From Anopheles merus (lineage: Eukaryota; Arthropoda; Insecta; Diptera; Culicidae), in the NCBI RefSeq assembly GCF_017562075.2, contig NC_054082.1:8261050-8325049 (forward strand): a DNA stretch of 64,000 bases, written 5' to 3'. The position numbers and the translations under genes are program-made. A model generated the notes under the pieces. The model had not been told where the DNA came from, did not search any database, and saw nothing but the letters and a program-made list of their open reading frames with translations. This document shows positions 26,251 to 39,862 of this stretch, piece after piece. Every line of letters begins with the position of its first letter. Position 1 is the first letter of the stretch.

Positions 26251-28056
26251 TGCGCTACCGAAGCAACGTGCTTTGAAGCTTACTGTGCTGGACATCGGTT
26301 TGGTAATGTTGATAACCAAGGACAACAACCAGAATGCTACAGAATCGTTTCTAAAGGCACGAGCACAACCGATCCTATGCAAAACAACAAGATTTTTTTA
26401 TAATTTGTTTAAAGGTGAGCGAGTTTGTACACATGAGTTTTTTTGTAAAAATCCATCCAATTATGTGGTAAAGATATGTGCAATATTTGTTGTGTAAGAC
26501 CAACAAAAAGCACTTTTTTCGTGAGTTACTAAAAGAAGCAGACAAAGAAGGTGTGGTGAGAGGTTGATAGAATCTTTGATCGATTCCATAACAAGACTTA
26601 TCTTTGAGGCTGTTAACAGATGTTCCAAACACGCACCCAAACAATGGAAAATCTCACAAGCGTCAAAAAATGGTTATAAAAATTCGATACTATAATGAAA
26701 AGCACACTTCTTCCATACATGTTTGCGCTAGTTTTGTTCGTCGCAAACAAAAAGCTCCAATTCAAAGAAAACCGCGGCGGAAAAGTAACCCCATCCTTCA
26801 CATCGCGTGCAATCTATCGCTTGCTTGTACCATAAATCATACACTAATTAAACAGCTCTACCCGCTCGCTCTACGGCACACCTCGCCATAGTTACAACAT
26901 TCCGAGAGCATTACCAACAGCTAAACACCCGGGGACCGCATTTCACAGCAAAAATGGTGAGTAAATGAGTGCAACAGTAAGCGCACTCCCTGCCTTCGAC
27001 GTCCTTCAATCCAACGTGCTCGCGCGGCACTAACTATATTTCTATATTCGATTACTGGACGGGCTGCTTTTTTACTGCAACTCACCAGCCTCGCCGAACG
27101 CTTATTACACTACTTTTTCACCGTCCGAACTCGTGCCCTCGGTGCCTGATGCCGGTGGCCTTATTTCCCATAAATCACACCCGCGCTACGGCAAAGGAAC
27201 CAAAATCCCAAGCACCAGAAACGACACTATCGGGAGAGCGTCAAACGAGGGATCTTAAGGCTTTACTGCCACCCTGTCCCTGCCACGGGCGAAACAAAGG
27301 GGAGCCCACCAAATTCCGTGCGCCTATTATGCTGCGAAGCATATTAAAAGACTTTAGCGACACGGAACCCGGACCGGGCGGGTTGGTTTTATTTTTAAGT
27401 GCTTCATTTTTCAATCGAAGCTCTAACGGGATCCAACTGCCACAGTAGGGAGGGGAAAAAGTGCATCCCATTTCGGGCAGGCAAGCTGTAAGCTTGCGCC
27501 AGCAAATCACGTTGCAATGCTGCTATTGTTTTCCGCAATTACGTGTTTGTTGTTGCTTTTTTGCGTTTCATTTTACTATAATAATAACTTTACGTTCATC
27601 ATTTTGGCCGATTCTTTTTCTTTCCCATCCATCATGCGCATCATACCGTGTTTGTGCGCCGCTGTGCTTTGTGAACGCTTGAAGTATATATTTCTTCCAC
27701 TTAGAAATAGTGAGCCGCTTTGAACCTAGCGAAACGACCCCCGCCAAGCACTCAGCCATTAATTGCTCTCGTAAAAAAAAGCGTACAAAGGTTCTGGCTT
27801 AAATATAGAATCCAACTTTGGAGCTGCTTTTGCCGAGCGGAAACGTTAACGAACTCTTTCCGAGAATCAGCAAATCCCGGTTCGACCGTTTTGCATTGAG
27901 CTCTCCACCATACGCCCGTTGTAAGCAATCTTTCAAGCAACATCGAACCAATGCGCCTGGGTTTATGCAGCGAAAAGGAACACAATCTCGGTGCGATGAG
28001 AACAGCGCACAAGGCAAACAGTATAAAAAACGCGGCCAAAAAAAAATTACTCCATA
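26251..28056. other. Non-coding region downstream of alkaline phosphatase
   Basis: Nothing supportable. Short overlapping ORFs on both strands have no recognisable domain. Confidence 0.6.
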
Positions 28057-28266
28057 ATGGTGCGCTGCGAAACTATTTCCATATTTTTTCCTACCCTTCT
28101 AATCCTCTCCTCAACAATCGGGCGCGCAACTCGCCGGCGGTCCACGGTGTCCAAGCAATTCACGCGGGAATTATTACATTATGGCTCTCCGATGAGGAAG
28201 GCGCCCGTGCCCGGCGTGAATGGTGCGCAACAAAATGGTCGAAACGATGGGCGGATGGATTTGTAG
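28057..28266 (+). CDS. Small ORF resembling a secreted peptide precursor, 69 aa
   Basis: ATG to TAG encodes MVRCETISIFFPTLLILSST, a plausible signal peptide ending near GRA. An Arg-Arg-Arg site follows, then a polar tail including KQFTRELLHYGSPMRK. A TATAAAA run at 28022-28028 lies 35 bases before the ATG, too close for a normal leader. It is not a peptide family I recognise. A chance ORF remains likely. Confidence 0.18.
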   Translation: MVRCETISIFFPTLLILSSTIGRATRRRSTVSKQFTRELLHYGSPMRKAPVPGVNGAQQNGRNDGRMDL

Positions 28267-31200
28267 CGTCCTCGCGGAGTTTACCGACGGAAAACTTCCG
28301 CTTCGCTGTGGTGTAACGAATATCCGTACCCGTGCACGATGCCCCAAAACCTCCGGACCCTCGTTTCACCCACCGGAAGTTGAGCCATTCGAAACTATTA
28401 ATTTTGCTCTGCCGCATAGCGCGCCCATTGCCGGGTGACTGGTTCCGGCCGAAGCACTCATTTTGGATTCATATAACCGTAATATGAATCCCACCGCAGC
28501 AACCAAACAAAACCTCTCGTCCACCGTGTCGGCCACTCGCCTTTAATCGAATCCGCTGCCCGGCGTTGGAACCCTTCAGAAGGTACGATACGCCACGTAC
28601 TTAGTATGTATTGCTGGTGCGCCGCCTCCAAGGGGGATTACAAATAACTGGACCAGCCTCACGAACTGGTGTCGCACACCGATGGACTGGCGCTGGGGGC
28701 AGGCGCGCACACACAGACACACACACATGCACGTAAATTCAGCAATGGTTAACGGTGGTGAGGGATACCGGGAGGCAGTAACAATAAATCCAACAGGCTG
28801 TACACTTTATTTGGCACGGAATGAAAGCGTGGACTCCTCACTTCGGGTGCAATTTCTCTCCCTACGGATGATGGAGACTGTTGAATGAGTCACGGGAGAG
28901 TTGGGAAATATGTATAGGTTGTCAGGATCACTGCGCATTACTTTTGGGGTGGAACTGCTGCCTCCGTGTCTTTAAGCCAATGGATATAGGTGTAGTGGGT
29001 GCCGAGTGTAAATGATCCCGTACTCTACTAAGTTTATGACAAAAACAATGGTACATAACGATAAAAAATATACATTCATTAGATCCCTCGCGACCAAATT
29101 GTTTCACTGCAAATCTCGTCGAAATGCAGCCGTTGTAAAACAGTTAAAGCACCCGTCAAAACCTACCACGGGCATTGCATCATTGTCATCGCGAAAGAAA
29201 GGTATGCACTATTGTAATCTCTAACAATGCACTCCCCTTTTATGTGTTCCACCGATACGAGGGAGAAATAAAATGAATACATCACACACCAAGGGTAGCT
29301 GCTCCCTGTTCCGGGTGGCACGGCCACTGGGTGAATTACTACAAAGTACAATTGAATACAAGTGAACCCACCCGCCCGCACAGTTTAGCTACACACCCAT
29401 GGCAACGCCAATGAGCGGACATAATGCGAAACAGAGTGCGTCGGCGTTTGCAGTGAAATTCTAACAAAACGCACACTCGCAGCAGGACAGCGAAAAATAT
29501 TAATATTCACTTCCATCCCGACCCGGTAGTGATTGTAGGCCACCACAGCCGTGCACTCTCGCCAGAGAGGGTACGGTATTATCTTTGCATCTGTTGCTGC
29601 TGCCAGCGGAAGCTGAAATATTAGCTGAAATATGTCGAGCTACTGCGGCGCTCCAACCTCGGCAGAGACCTGGTTCCCGCGCATGAAACGAATGCGATGA
29701 CAGCTTTCCTTTCTGATACCGGTCAGCATAGTTACAGCGTGTGTGTGTGTCTTTGTGTAGGTATATGTATACTCTCTCTCTTTCTTTTTCGTTCCGGGAA
29801 TGACGCCAGGTATACCGGAAGCATGACGAGCCAGGGACAGGTCGATTTAATTCTTTCGTCTTGCTAAAACAAGAAAAACGGGGAAGAGAACATCTCTAAG
29901 GTCTTCTATCGGGGATGCTTTTCATTCCCGTTTCAATGGAAAACCTGCCACGACCAATAGGTCGCAACCATCCATCGCTCGCGGCGCTCGGAAGCGCACA
30001 ATGGCGAGCGCTGCAGTAAGGAATCCTTTCGTTTTGCGGAGTCCCTTTTTCCCATAGATACACACATCGGTACATTTTCCATCGCTTTTAAAGGTTTCTC
30101 AAGAAAAGAAATGAATGTGTTCGCTCGTGCCATTTGTGTCCGTTAATACAAAAAAGAAAAAAATACACTGCCTTGTAAAACCACAATATTAATTACGCCA
30201 CTCGTGTTGTGCCTCGTCCCAGCTAGAAACGGTAGTCAGCATCTTCGCGCAAAAGCGTACACGGGGCGGCGAGAAGGAATTGAGCGACACATTTTTCAAC
30301 CGATCAAAAACCCTCAATCACCGTCAGCATCATAATTATGGCCATTAAGGGCCGGTCATTGGCAGGGCACCCTCATTGACGCTGGAATATTTTTGCCATC
30401 CTCTTTTTTTTTACTTCACCCGACAAACTTGCCGACCGACTTGCTTCCAAGAAGTAGCCAGTTTGCATCCCAAAAATTATCGCTAATGGTGAGCCAATTA
30501 CTTTGACCATCAAAAACGCTGTGTACCATGTTCCTGCCCATCAAATCATCGAATCTGCCGCCGCTCCAGCATGACCCGAGTACCGATTTCATTGCATCGG
30601 TTGTCAGGTTTCAAGTTGCTCCCCGTTCTGGCAAGCCACGCGTGTTGCCATTAGTGTACGTTTAAAATGTTTCAAACAAATAAACAACACACAACACACC
30701 CCCACCCCCAGTGAGAGCATCCTAACGCACTGTCTGCGAGCGTTAGTAGTTCGTTCTGGCCGAAATTCCTGCGCCACCACTTCATCCGATTTCATCATCT
30801 TCAAACATCTTCACGCCGTGTTTCCCGTGATAATGCTTTACTATTTCCCGCTGCTCGCGAAAGCGCAACCGCGTGACAAATGGATATCATTTATCAGTGT
30901 ATGAAAAATTGCATTACCATTCGACGACTAGATTCCACTGTCGGTCGCGCAATGGCAGGAAGCAGTGGAGCTTCTTTACGCGATGCCATTACCGGGGTAT
31001 GCCCATTTTTGAACTTCAATGGCGCTTTTCTACCCGATGCTTTTTGCCTGTTTTTCCTTCCCCCATTCTACTGTCATCCCGCAATTTTTGAATGCTCGAA
31101 TCGATAACCGCACCACAAAGGGCATTGGGGAAGCCGTCGTTTGTCGTCGTCGTAGTTGTTCTACTGACACTTACCTATTGTTGTTGCGCGGCATGAAGCG

Positions 31201-34200
31201 GAAAGACAGGCGAGAGACCATGGAAAAAGAGAAGAAAAGAAACATTTATTAAACTCTGGCCGCATTCGTTATCCGGAGAGATGATGGGGCGGTAAGGTAA
31301 TATATGAGTGCATTGTAAATAAAACAGCAGCAACAAGCAGTTCCATCCGGTGTATCCGAACGAAACCAATGGCATTTGAATGGAGCGTACGAAGCAGATT
31401 TAAATCTTGCGAGGATGGCAAGCGAACCACGGGACGGTGGTCCCGCGCTCAAACTCGCTACAGTATGTGCGTGTATCAATTTTATGGACTCCGTATTGAG
31501 CTTCACATTATTTGCCATCTTCCGGAATGTTGTTTCTAGCGAAATTGGAACTGGATAGCTATAAATAAATTGTCTTTCCATGTTCGTATACAACTAGCGA
31601 AAACGTAACCCAACTTCAAAGAAATCAATTTTTCCATTGAGCCAAACGGATATTTGTCTCAAAGCATTTGGTTATATGTTTACAGCAGCTAGTTACGGAG
31701 AAAATGGCAAATGTCAAGCGGATGATGGCAGCTGTTCAACGTTCCATCTGGTATATCTTCCAACGCAAAAAAGATATTATTTCTTTTACCTCTTTAATTT
31801 TAAATGTCAAAATTCTCTATCAACCATTAAGCTTATTTCCCTCCTCTTCATCAGCTACTCACGGTGCGCGACATCAACCACGGATCACGATTTCGCATCG
31901 CTGCCAATCCATTATCTACCGCGCTTCACCGCAATACTGACGCGGCTTTTAACGGCCCACCGAAACTCATTCGATCGCGGTTCGATTCAGCCCCGTGCAG
32001 GTACAGGCCGCATACAAAAAACGCCACACAAAAAAAGATGCTCTACGAACAAGCAATAGATTTATGATGTAAATTTTTCAAAACTTTTCTCTAGTTTCGC
32101 TTGTTTCCATGCTCCCTTTTTAGCATTCGCTAACTTTTCATGAGCCTTCGCAGCGTTCACTTTGTCACCGGCCCTTTTGCTGTACCTTTCCCCCCACTGC
32201 TGCTGGCGAATGCTCTAACCATGCTATTTTGTCCCTCTACTGAAAAGGTCGAAATGAACAAACTGTTAAAGCCGATGCGAAACTTTCCCTTCGACTCTAA
32301 CGAGCCAGCAGTAAGCTGCTTGAGCGCATGAAAGATAGAGTGGCGCCGGCAGCACAGAACACAGAAAAGAAATAATATCAGTTTTTCACACAAATCGCAC
32401 CGAGCAATACAAAGCGAGAGAAAAAAAACACCAAACAACAGCGAAACAAACTTTCCGCAGGAACGCTTCCAAAGAGAAGTAAAACCAAGTGCACAGGAAA
32501 GTGGAAAAGAACTGGAAATGTTTACCAGCGCGCGCGCGTACATGCTACCGTCGATACAAATTACATGCCTTCCCCACAGTGACACCGGACGGCAGAATAG
32601 ACAGCGGGACCGAGGAGCAACAGTACAGCAGAAGCAAACGAATTTTTGATGCGCAAGACATGAATACGAAAACGATCACCCGCAGCCTGGAGCGATATTT
32701 CTTATCGATCGGCAGTGGGATTTTCGGAACCACATTTCAGATCAATTGCTTTGATGTAATGCGAGATTTTTGTTAGCTATAATGGGATTTAGTTTCTACT
32801 TCAAAACATATCAAAATCACTCGCGACTCATTTATCATACCTGCCATGTATTGCAAATTGCAGGAATCTAGGCGAAAGATCATGCCTTCATTTCCGTATT
32901 ATGAAACAATTCATATGATTGTGGGGAGATTAAAGAAATGCAAAAAAGCTTCAATTTCATCAACAATTATCAAAGTATTGAAAACAAATCACATTCTAAC
33001 AAATCATCCATTACACGCAAAAAAAGAAGGCCAACTCCCTAGCGGCCGGCCTGGTTTAACAAACGCACCGCTCTAAATTTGTTGCGAGCGGTATTAATAC
33101 ATCCTGTAATGGTTCCGAATGTTATACCGTCCAATAACGACCACTACAACTCGCCATCATATTGATGCTTTCAAAAGCGATCGTATTTTTCGTACCTAGA
33201 ACAAGCGAAGGGGGAAGTGGACCCAAAAAAAACTGATTGAAAATAGATGCACCGTACATAGTCGGTGGTTCCATCCTATTGAACCGCCCATTCCTGTCTT
33301 CCACTTTTCATTTTCCGAAACTTTGTTACTCCCACTCAAGTCAATCAAAAACGGCGAGGATGTAGTATGGTCTTGAACCGATTTTTGTGCTGCTTATATG
33401 GGAGCGTATGAGCATTTGTACATACGCAAAATACGAAACACCTCATGCCAATTTCCCATCAACCATGGTAGTGGGTGGGTGGTGCGAGGAGTCCATTTTA
33501 TTTATGCAGCAATATACAAAATTGCAAAACTTTCAAGTCGTAATTTAATGCACAGTAACCTTGCCTCATTCGCAAAACGGAAAGACATTACGACATTACG
33601 ATGCCCACTCCATCTATCCCGCATGGCAGCGAGCGACGTACGAATATTCAATCATCCAGCAGCGGTAGCATTAGTAGCAGTAGTAACCAACATTCCGGAC
33701 ACTCAAGATGCTCAACAAAACCCTTGCAAGTACGGTTGTTGTTCTGTGTGCGCTCGACACTATCCAAAACTCAACGCTCGCGAGTGTCGTTCACCCATGA
33801 ACCGGAACGCCAAAAAAAAATAACAGAAAGAACCATCACCATTCGAGCAAATCACTTCCAACCACGCTGTAAACGCAACACAATCACACCAACTACCCGT
33901 TTCGCTTCCACATCTCGTTCGGCCGGAGGCAACAACGGTGGTTTTGCATGCAGCAGCAGTTTGCCCGTTTGTGATGGTGCTGCAACCGCACAGAGCAATA
34001 AAACACACTTCAGCTGCTGCTGCTTCCTGGGCCACAACACGCTTTGTGTGGTCGTTTTGGTTCCTTCCTTCAATAAGCATTTTATTACGCGGGCAGTGAG
34101 TTTTCATTACGCGCATCGATAAACGATTACTACAGCGATCAGTTACGATTGATAACTAAAAATATGGGAGGCGCTCTTTTTTTTACAACGCTTAACCAAC

Positions 34201-34338
34201 AAGCAGCTCCCGAAGCATTCAATGGTTTGAAGAACGATATTTAAAGCTGCACATGTTGAATAGCAAATAGGATGAAATAGCACAAACGCTCCTACCGTCC
34301 CTGATGGCGATGGTGCTGTGGAGAGCCCTTTTCATAAC

Positions 34339-34381
34339 GAGGTGGTGGTGCAGCATACCAGCATACCAGCACACCACCTCG
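34339..34381. other. Perfect 10-bp inverted repeat (possible hairpin)
   Basis: CGAGGTGGTG at 34339-34348 is the exact reverse complement of CACCACCTCG at 34372-34381. The 23-base loop contains the doubled CATACCAG. Confidence 0.6.
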
Positions 34382-37300
34382 ATCTACAAAGCGCCCAACA
34401 CATACACACACAGTTTTAATCCACTGAGTAAATTAAACATTTATTCGCACCAGCGTGCCAGGGCCGGGCTTCCCAAAATTAAATCGGATTGCTATCCGGA
34501 AAACTCGAGTGTGAAAATATGACTTTCTAAACTATTTCTATTAGATAAATCGGAATGCACATACACACAGACACATTCACCGCCCAGTGCACTGTCCTCC
34601 CCAAAAACGATAGCTACTGACCCTATGAACCGTCATTTCAATTTCCGTCCGCCCATGGTTTTGCCACCATCGTCTTTTATCCTTTCCCCCAAATGGAACT
34701 CAGTCGTTAGTACGTTGTGAATTAAATTAGAAATTTACCACCGCTTTGTAAAAAAAACGAGCACGAACACCAAACCAAAAAAAAAACACCCAAAACCCAC
34801 TTCCCGGGCCAGCTATGACCAACTCATTCCCAGTGTTTTTCCGTTGCTGTGCCCCTCCGCCGTACGCCCCCTTCTTCCCGTGCGGAATGGTTTCATAGTT
34901 TGAAAATCGTTAAATTTAATTCGATAACATCATACTCCACTGCTACCAGGGTCGGCTACCAAACTCGCACTACACCACGTTAATTCCCGGCGCTTGCCTT
35001 GTGCTTAATACTTTTATTTGCTGCAGCAGTCCAGTCCGCATTCGCCCCGTTTGTATTACATTTCAAATGAGTGTTCATGCGACGGGGTACTTATCAGCAG
35101 GGCTGAATCGTCCCTTTCAATCCTTTTTGGCAGATGCCAATTAAAATCGCCCCCGTTTCCCGCTCACCCCACCAAACACAGCAGCAGCAAAATAGCAAAA
35201 GGACCCAGTAATACCTACTGCTCGAGCAAAAGGCGTTCCAGGCAGGACAGATTCAAAAGCCAGCAATCAACAAAATGGACCATTTTTTGGTTGTGACACG
35301 CGCGCTAAACACATTAAAAAAAAAATCGATATTTTAAGATGTTGTGGTCCAGCTTCTTTGCGTACGGCAATAATTGACGGCATAAAGAAGACACAAGAAG
35401 AAAAGGTTGCGGGTTCGCGCAAGAGTTCAAAAGGCGAATGAATATTTATTTTTCGACAATATATTAATTCAACTGAAACGCCGAAACAAAGGAGTAAAGG
35501 ATCACTGATGTGCCGGTGCGACAGTAAAGTATGCTTTAGAAAGGCACGTGGGTTACGATTGAAAATAAAGATTGAAAAAGTATTATTAAAAAAAATAGGT
35601 GAAAAGGATATTTTTGTCCGTTTACGGGGCAAATTTAGAAGGCAACAGTCAGAGCGGTCTGAGCTTCGCCAGCTGAGGGAAGAGTCGTTCAGAAAAAATA
35701 TACACGTCTCTACACGTGGCTAAATAAAAGAGACGACCCAAAGCCTGTTTTCAATAACAACTAAACCAACAAGAAGTTTTTACCCTAAATGCAACTAATC
35801 CTTAAAAAACATCTTGGCATCTCATTTTATGCAACGTCAATCGAACATTTTCTTGTTGCTTAGTCCACTCACCTAAAGCTGACAGCTCAACACGCCAAGT
35901 GCAGCACTTCTGCTCAAGTAAGCGACACTTGAAAAGCTTCACCGCGCGCACTTTCCTGCGGTAATGCATCTTTTCTCTTTTGGCACTCTTCCCCACGGGC
36001 CAGAGGGTCGGTAACCGCATTTCATTCAGGACCGCGTGCACGGTGGTGCGTAAAAATGCTTGTGCCATTACCGCGCTCTGCCAACGGCGAAAAGTTAGCT
36101 TGCTTCGTCGCGCTGCAACCAAGAGGCGCAACGTCGCTTCCGCAAAACGCACATTCCTCCCGTGTGCCAGGTTAGGTGCGAACCACCCAAAGGGACTAAT
36201 AAACGCCACCGCGCAAAGCGCGGTCGGAAAAAAGGGGCCAGCAAAACATGAAGCATCCGTGTATCCTTGGTGCACCCCAACAGTGCTTGCTGTGAGGTCG
36301 CTCCCGGAGCTCAAACTGTACTCGAGAATATTACAAAAATGGACGCAAACTTACGGAAACACTCTCAGGAGAAATCTTTTCCAACTTCTACCGCTTTACT
36401 AAACGTTCACAAAAGGTGAAAACAGGGGTGGCAGTGTGAATGTGAGAGAGAGCGACCGAAAAAAAAAACACTACATGAAACGAACCACAGCAAAACCAAA
36501 GCGTGCGCCGGGGTAAAGGCGCCAACTGTCACTCAATAACCCGGGCATCCAACACCGTGGAAAAGTTTACCCTCGTGCACATTGCCTTTCATTGGCGATA
36601 CGACCAGTAATAACATTAATGATAATAAAAGCGACAACAATAACACCATCCGGGAGGAAAAGTTTCCCCCGTAGCCCGGCTGCCTTTGCTCCTGCCAAGC
36701 GGGGCTTCCTCTGCTGTCACCTAACTTTTAGACGCTTTCCACCAGAGATTTCCCGCCGCAGAGCGTCAACCTTCTCGCCGCCACGTTCGGTGGCTCTATT
36801 TTCGGCGATCCAGCTTCCGTCCACCACCCGGCCAGGGCTGGCAAGGGTTGGCGAAAAATGATCTGCTCACAGCGAAAAACCATGCCACTCCAAAAACCCA
36901 GCCAGCGTGTCGCTTGAACAACTTTCCTAAAATGGTACCAACAACTTTTCAACATGAACACAACGCCTTTATAGGTTTGTGGAAAAAGGAACCAACGCAC
37001 CAAACAGGAAGGGGGCAGACAATGGCAATGTACACGCTGTCACGCTGCTGCCTCACGGCTTCGTCTTCCGTTTGATGGGTTCGATGCCGTTGCCTACTAC
37101 CGCACAAAGGGAACACCGTTAAGTAGGTTCCGGATACGAAATCCGCAACCGTACTACTATCTGCCGGTGGAGATTTAAGATCTTCACTCGCTGACTATTG
37201 ATCACGGCTCAACCCAGGCCCGGCCCGGGCGATCTACCAAGCAGCACTACTACCACGGCTCGGTGAAGTGGCAAATCCGAACCTTCAACTCAAATCAATT

Positions 37301-39841
37301 CCAATTCTACCGCTACACAACACGCTCGTCGAGCGGAAAAATAGAACAGCAACTTTCTGACAACCGGGGCAAACTTGGACGGCCTGCTGAAAGAAGCAGA
37401 CGGCAACAAAGACGGGCTGGTAAAAAGTTACCCCTTTTCTAAACGCTTCGCGCGTGCGAAAATCATGAAGGCCAACAAAAGGCTACAGATGAGGATATGT
37501 ACAGCAGCAAACAATGTACCGTACCCGGCAGAGTCAATACTGCCACCGCAACACACCAGAATCAATCTCCATTTGTGTCGGGGTTAAACTAATTCCTCCC
37601 GTCGGGTGCAAGCGCAATTAATATACGCTTGCAGTAGATGGATGACGGTAGTAATGCTGAACATTTCGTTTCTTCTGCTTCGCTAAGTCGCTTCAAACTT
37701 AAGCAGAACCAAGCCACCAGCACCCGAAGTGAAGAATAGCAGAAAAAAAAACTCTGCAATAAGTTTGCAAGATTTTGTAGTGCCAGGAGAGCAGCTGAGC
37801 AAGGACCTTCAACTAGAACCACAGTCGTAGAAAATGAACTCGAAACCCTACCACAACGGTTCGGTTGCCAACGAAACGGGTTGAATCCATTCGCTAAGTA
37901 TCATCTCAACCTCGCACAGAAGAAACCTCTTGGAAACCACTTAGATTTTAACGAACACTGATGAAAAGTCAACATTAGCGTAGCTGACTATTGATTGCCA
38001 TCAGCAACGGCGGTTGGTGTGTTGGTTTGGCTGGCGAGTTCTGGTAAAACAACACCAAAATCGAACGCTCAACATGTTGTTTTTACGCGTTCGCGATGAG
38101 GCGGGAATACAGTTGCCCTATTGTTGTGTCTGTGAGCCCCACGGTTCGAATAACTCTTAACTCGATTGAGTACCGAGAAGGTCCTGATCTAATTACTAGT
38201 GCCCGCACCGCACACACGGTGGTTCACGCTAATCGAATCTAGATTCATTCGGCGAGGCTACAGCAACACAGCAGTAATTCGTCTCCGCTGCTGGAACTAG
38301 AACATACTCATCAATAAGATGGTAGTTCTTTGTCAGGGAATTACCCTCCCAAACAAAGCGATTTGGTTTTATTGCACAACCAGACCGTATTGTCCTAAAG
38401 GGCGCTAAAGATATGTTGATGCAACAGTAAGAAGAAATGCTTAGTATGCAGAGCTCATTTCCAAAGCTACATTCTCAGCTTGTGCTATACGATAATCGTA
38501 GTTTAAAAGACCGTATTTAGAGACGCTGCACCACTTTAATCTCATTAACTGTTTTGCACTCGATCCCTTGCTAATTGTGCTTTCGTTCCCTGCATCATTC
38601 TGCAGCTACGTTACGTCTAATGGTACGAACATCCTTCAACAAACAACGAAACATTACTCTCCATCCATCACTGTATGCCCTTTCCGGTACCCTGCGCCTG
38701 ATAGAAAGAAAACTATCAAATACACATTCAGATTATTTCTCTCCTACCAACGCAGCGTTCTTCGGCGGTCCCTTTCGTTTGCTGTTCTGTTTTCGTACTC
38801 TTCATTTGTTTCACTTTTTTAACCTTATCTCGGCCACATCCCCATCGTTTATCGTCCCTATGCAAATATGTGCCTTAACGAAAGCGGGTCACCAACACGA
38901 GCGAACAAAAACAAAAAAGTCAGCTGCATCACCCTCCGCGTTTTCTTGGAGCACCTTTCTGTTTCTTCCCGTTGCGCTCTTCTGCATCCCACAAAACCGA
39001 GCATCAAATCCACTCACTTCACGTGCTCCATAATCAATCACACACCATAAGGCCACGTAAGCGATGTGGAGGTTTGTTTTTCTTCCAGCGGGTAGGTACG
39101 AGCGGCTTGTTGGCAGAGGGTTTCCCCAACGAGGGCAAACGAAAGCGTAAACGCTGCACAAAACCTTCACCTACAAAATGGTGCAATGGACAAAAAAAAA
39201 TGGAGCACATGCACACAGCCACACATATGTGTATGTGTGTACAGCGTGTGCACTTGATGGCGAATGAATTCCCGGGAAGAGGACTCTCGCATTCATAATA
39301 ACACCAGCACGGCAGGCAAGAGGAGCATAACACGAAATATGCATGACAACGGCTGTAGAGGAAGATGGAGGAAAAAAACGTCACCTTCCATCGTCTGTGG
39401 CGGTTTGTGCTGCTGCTTGCAAACTCACTCCGTCCGCAAATGCAATCGTGCATGTCGAAGAAGTGCGGCGGCGGCAACATCGCCTGCAAGTCAACTCGAA
39501 GGATACTTCGTATAATCCACCGCGCTTGCGAGCTGCGCCACGAAGCGTGCAGCAACAAGCTAGCGGCTAGGGCTGCGGCATGCGGTGCGCCGAGCTATAT
39601 GTTTATAGTTCCTGCAGGATCTAGATTAGTTGGGCGTACGGCGGACACACCAGCGCCCGGCCAGGAAACAGCAAACCAGCACCAGATGCCGTACATGAAA
39701 GCCAACCCATTCACGGATCGCTGGCGACGCCGATGCACCCGTGGACGTGGAAAGATGCCGACTCATTTTTTAATAGCAAACGCTCCAGAAATGAATTCCA
39801 CAAACAACCATCGGGCGTTGTAGTGCATGGTGTGTGCGATT

Positions 39842-39862
39842 TTGTTGTTGTTGTTGTTGTTG
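39842..39862. repeat. (TTG)7 microsatellite
   Basis: Seven perfect TTG units. Confidence 0.93.

Noticed and set aside
33601..34122. 173-codon Ser/Arg-rich plus-strand ORF
   Set aside because: Low complexity, overlapped by open frames on the other strand, with no domain.
35802..36402. 170-codon minus and 140-codon plus overlapping ORFs
   Set aside because: Opposite-strand frames are mutually open and neither resembles a known family or has splice support.
39034..39823. 174-codon minus and 152-codon plus overlapping ORFs
   Set aside because: Cys/Arg-rich chance readings with no conserved motif.
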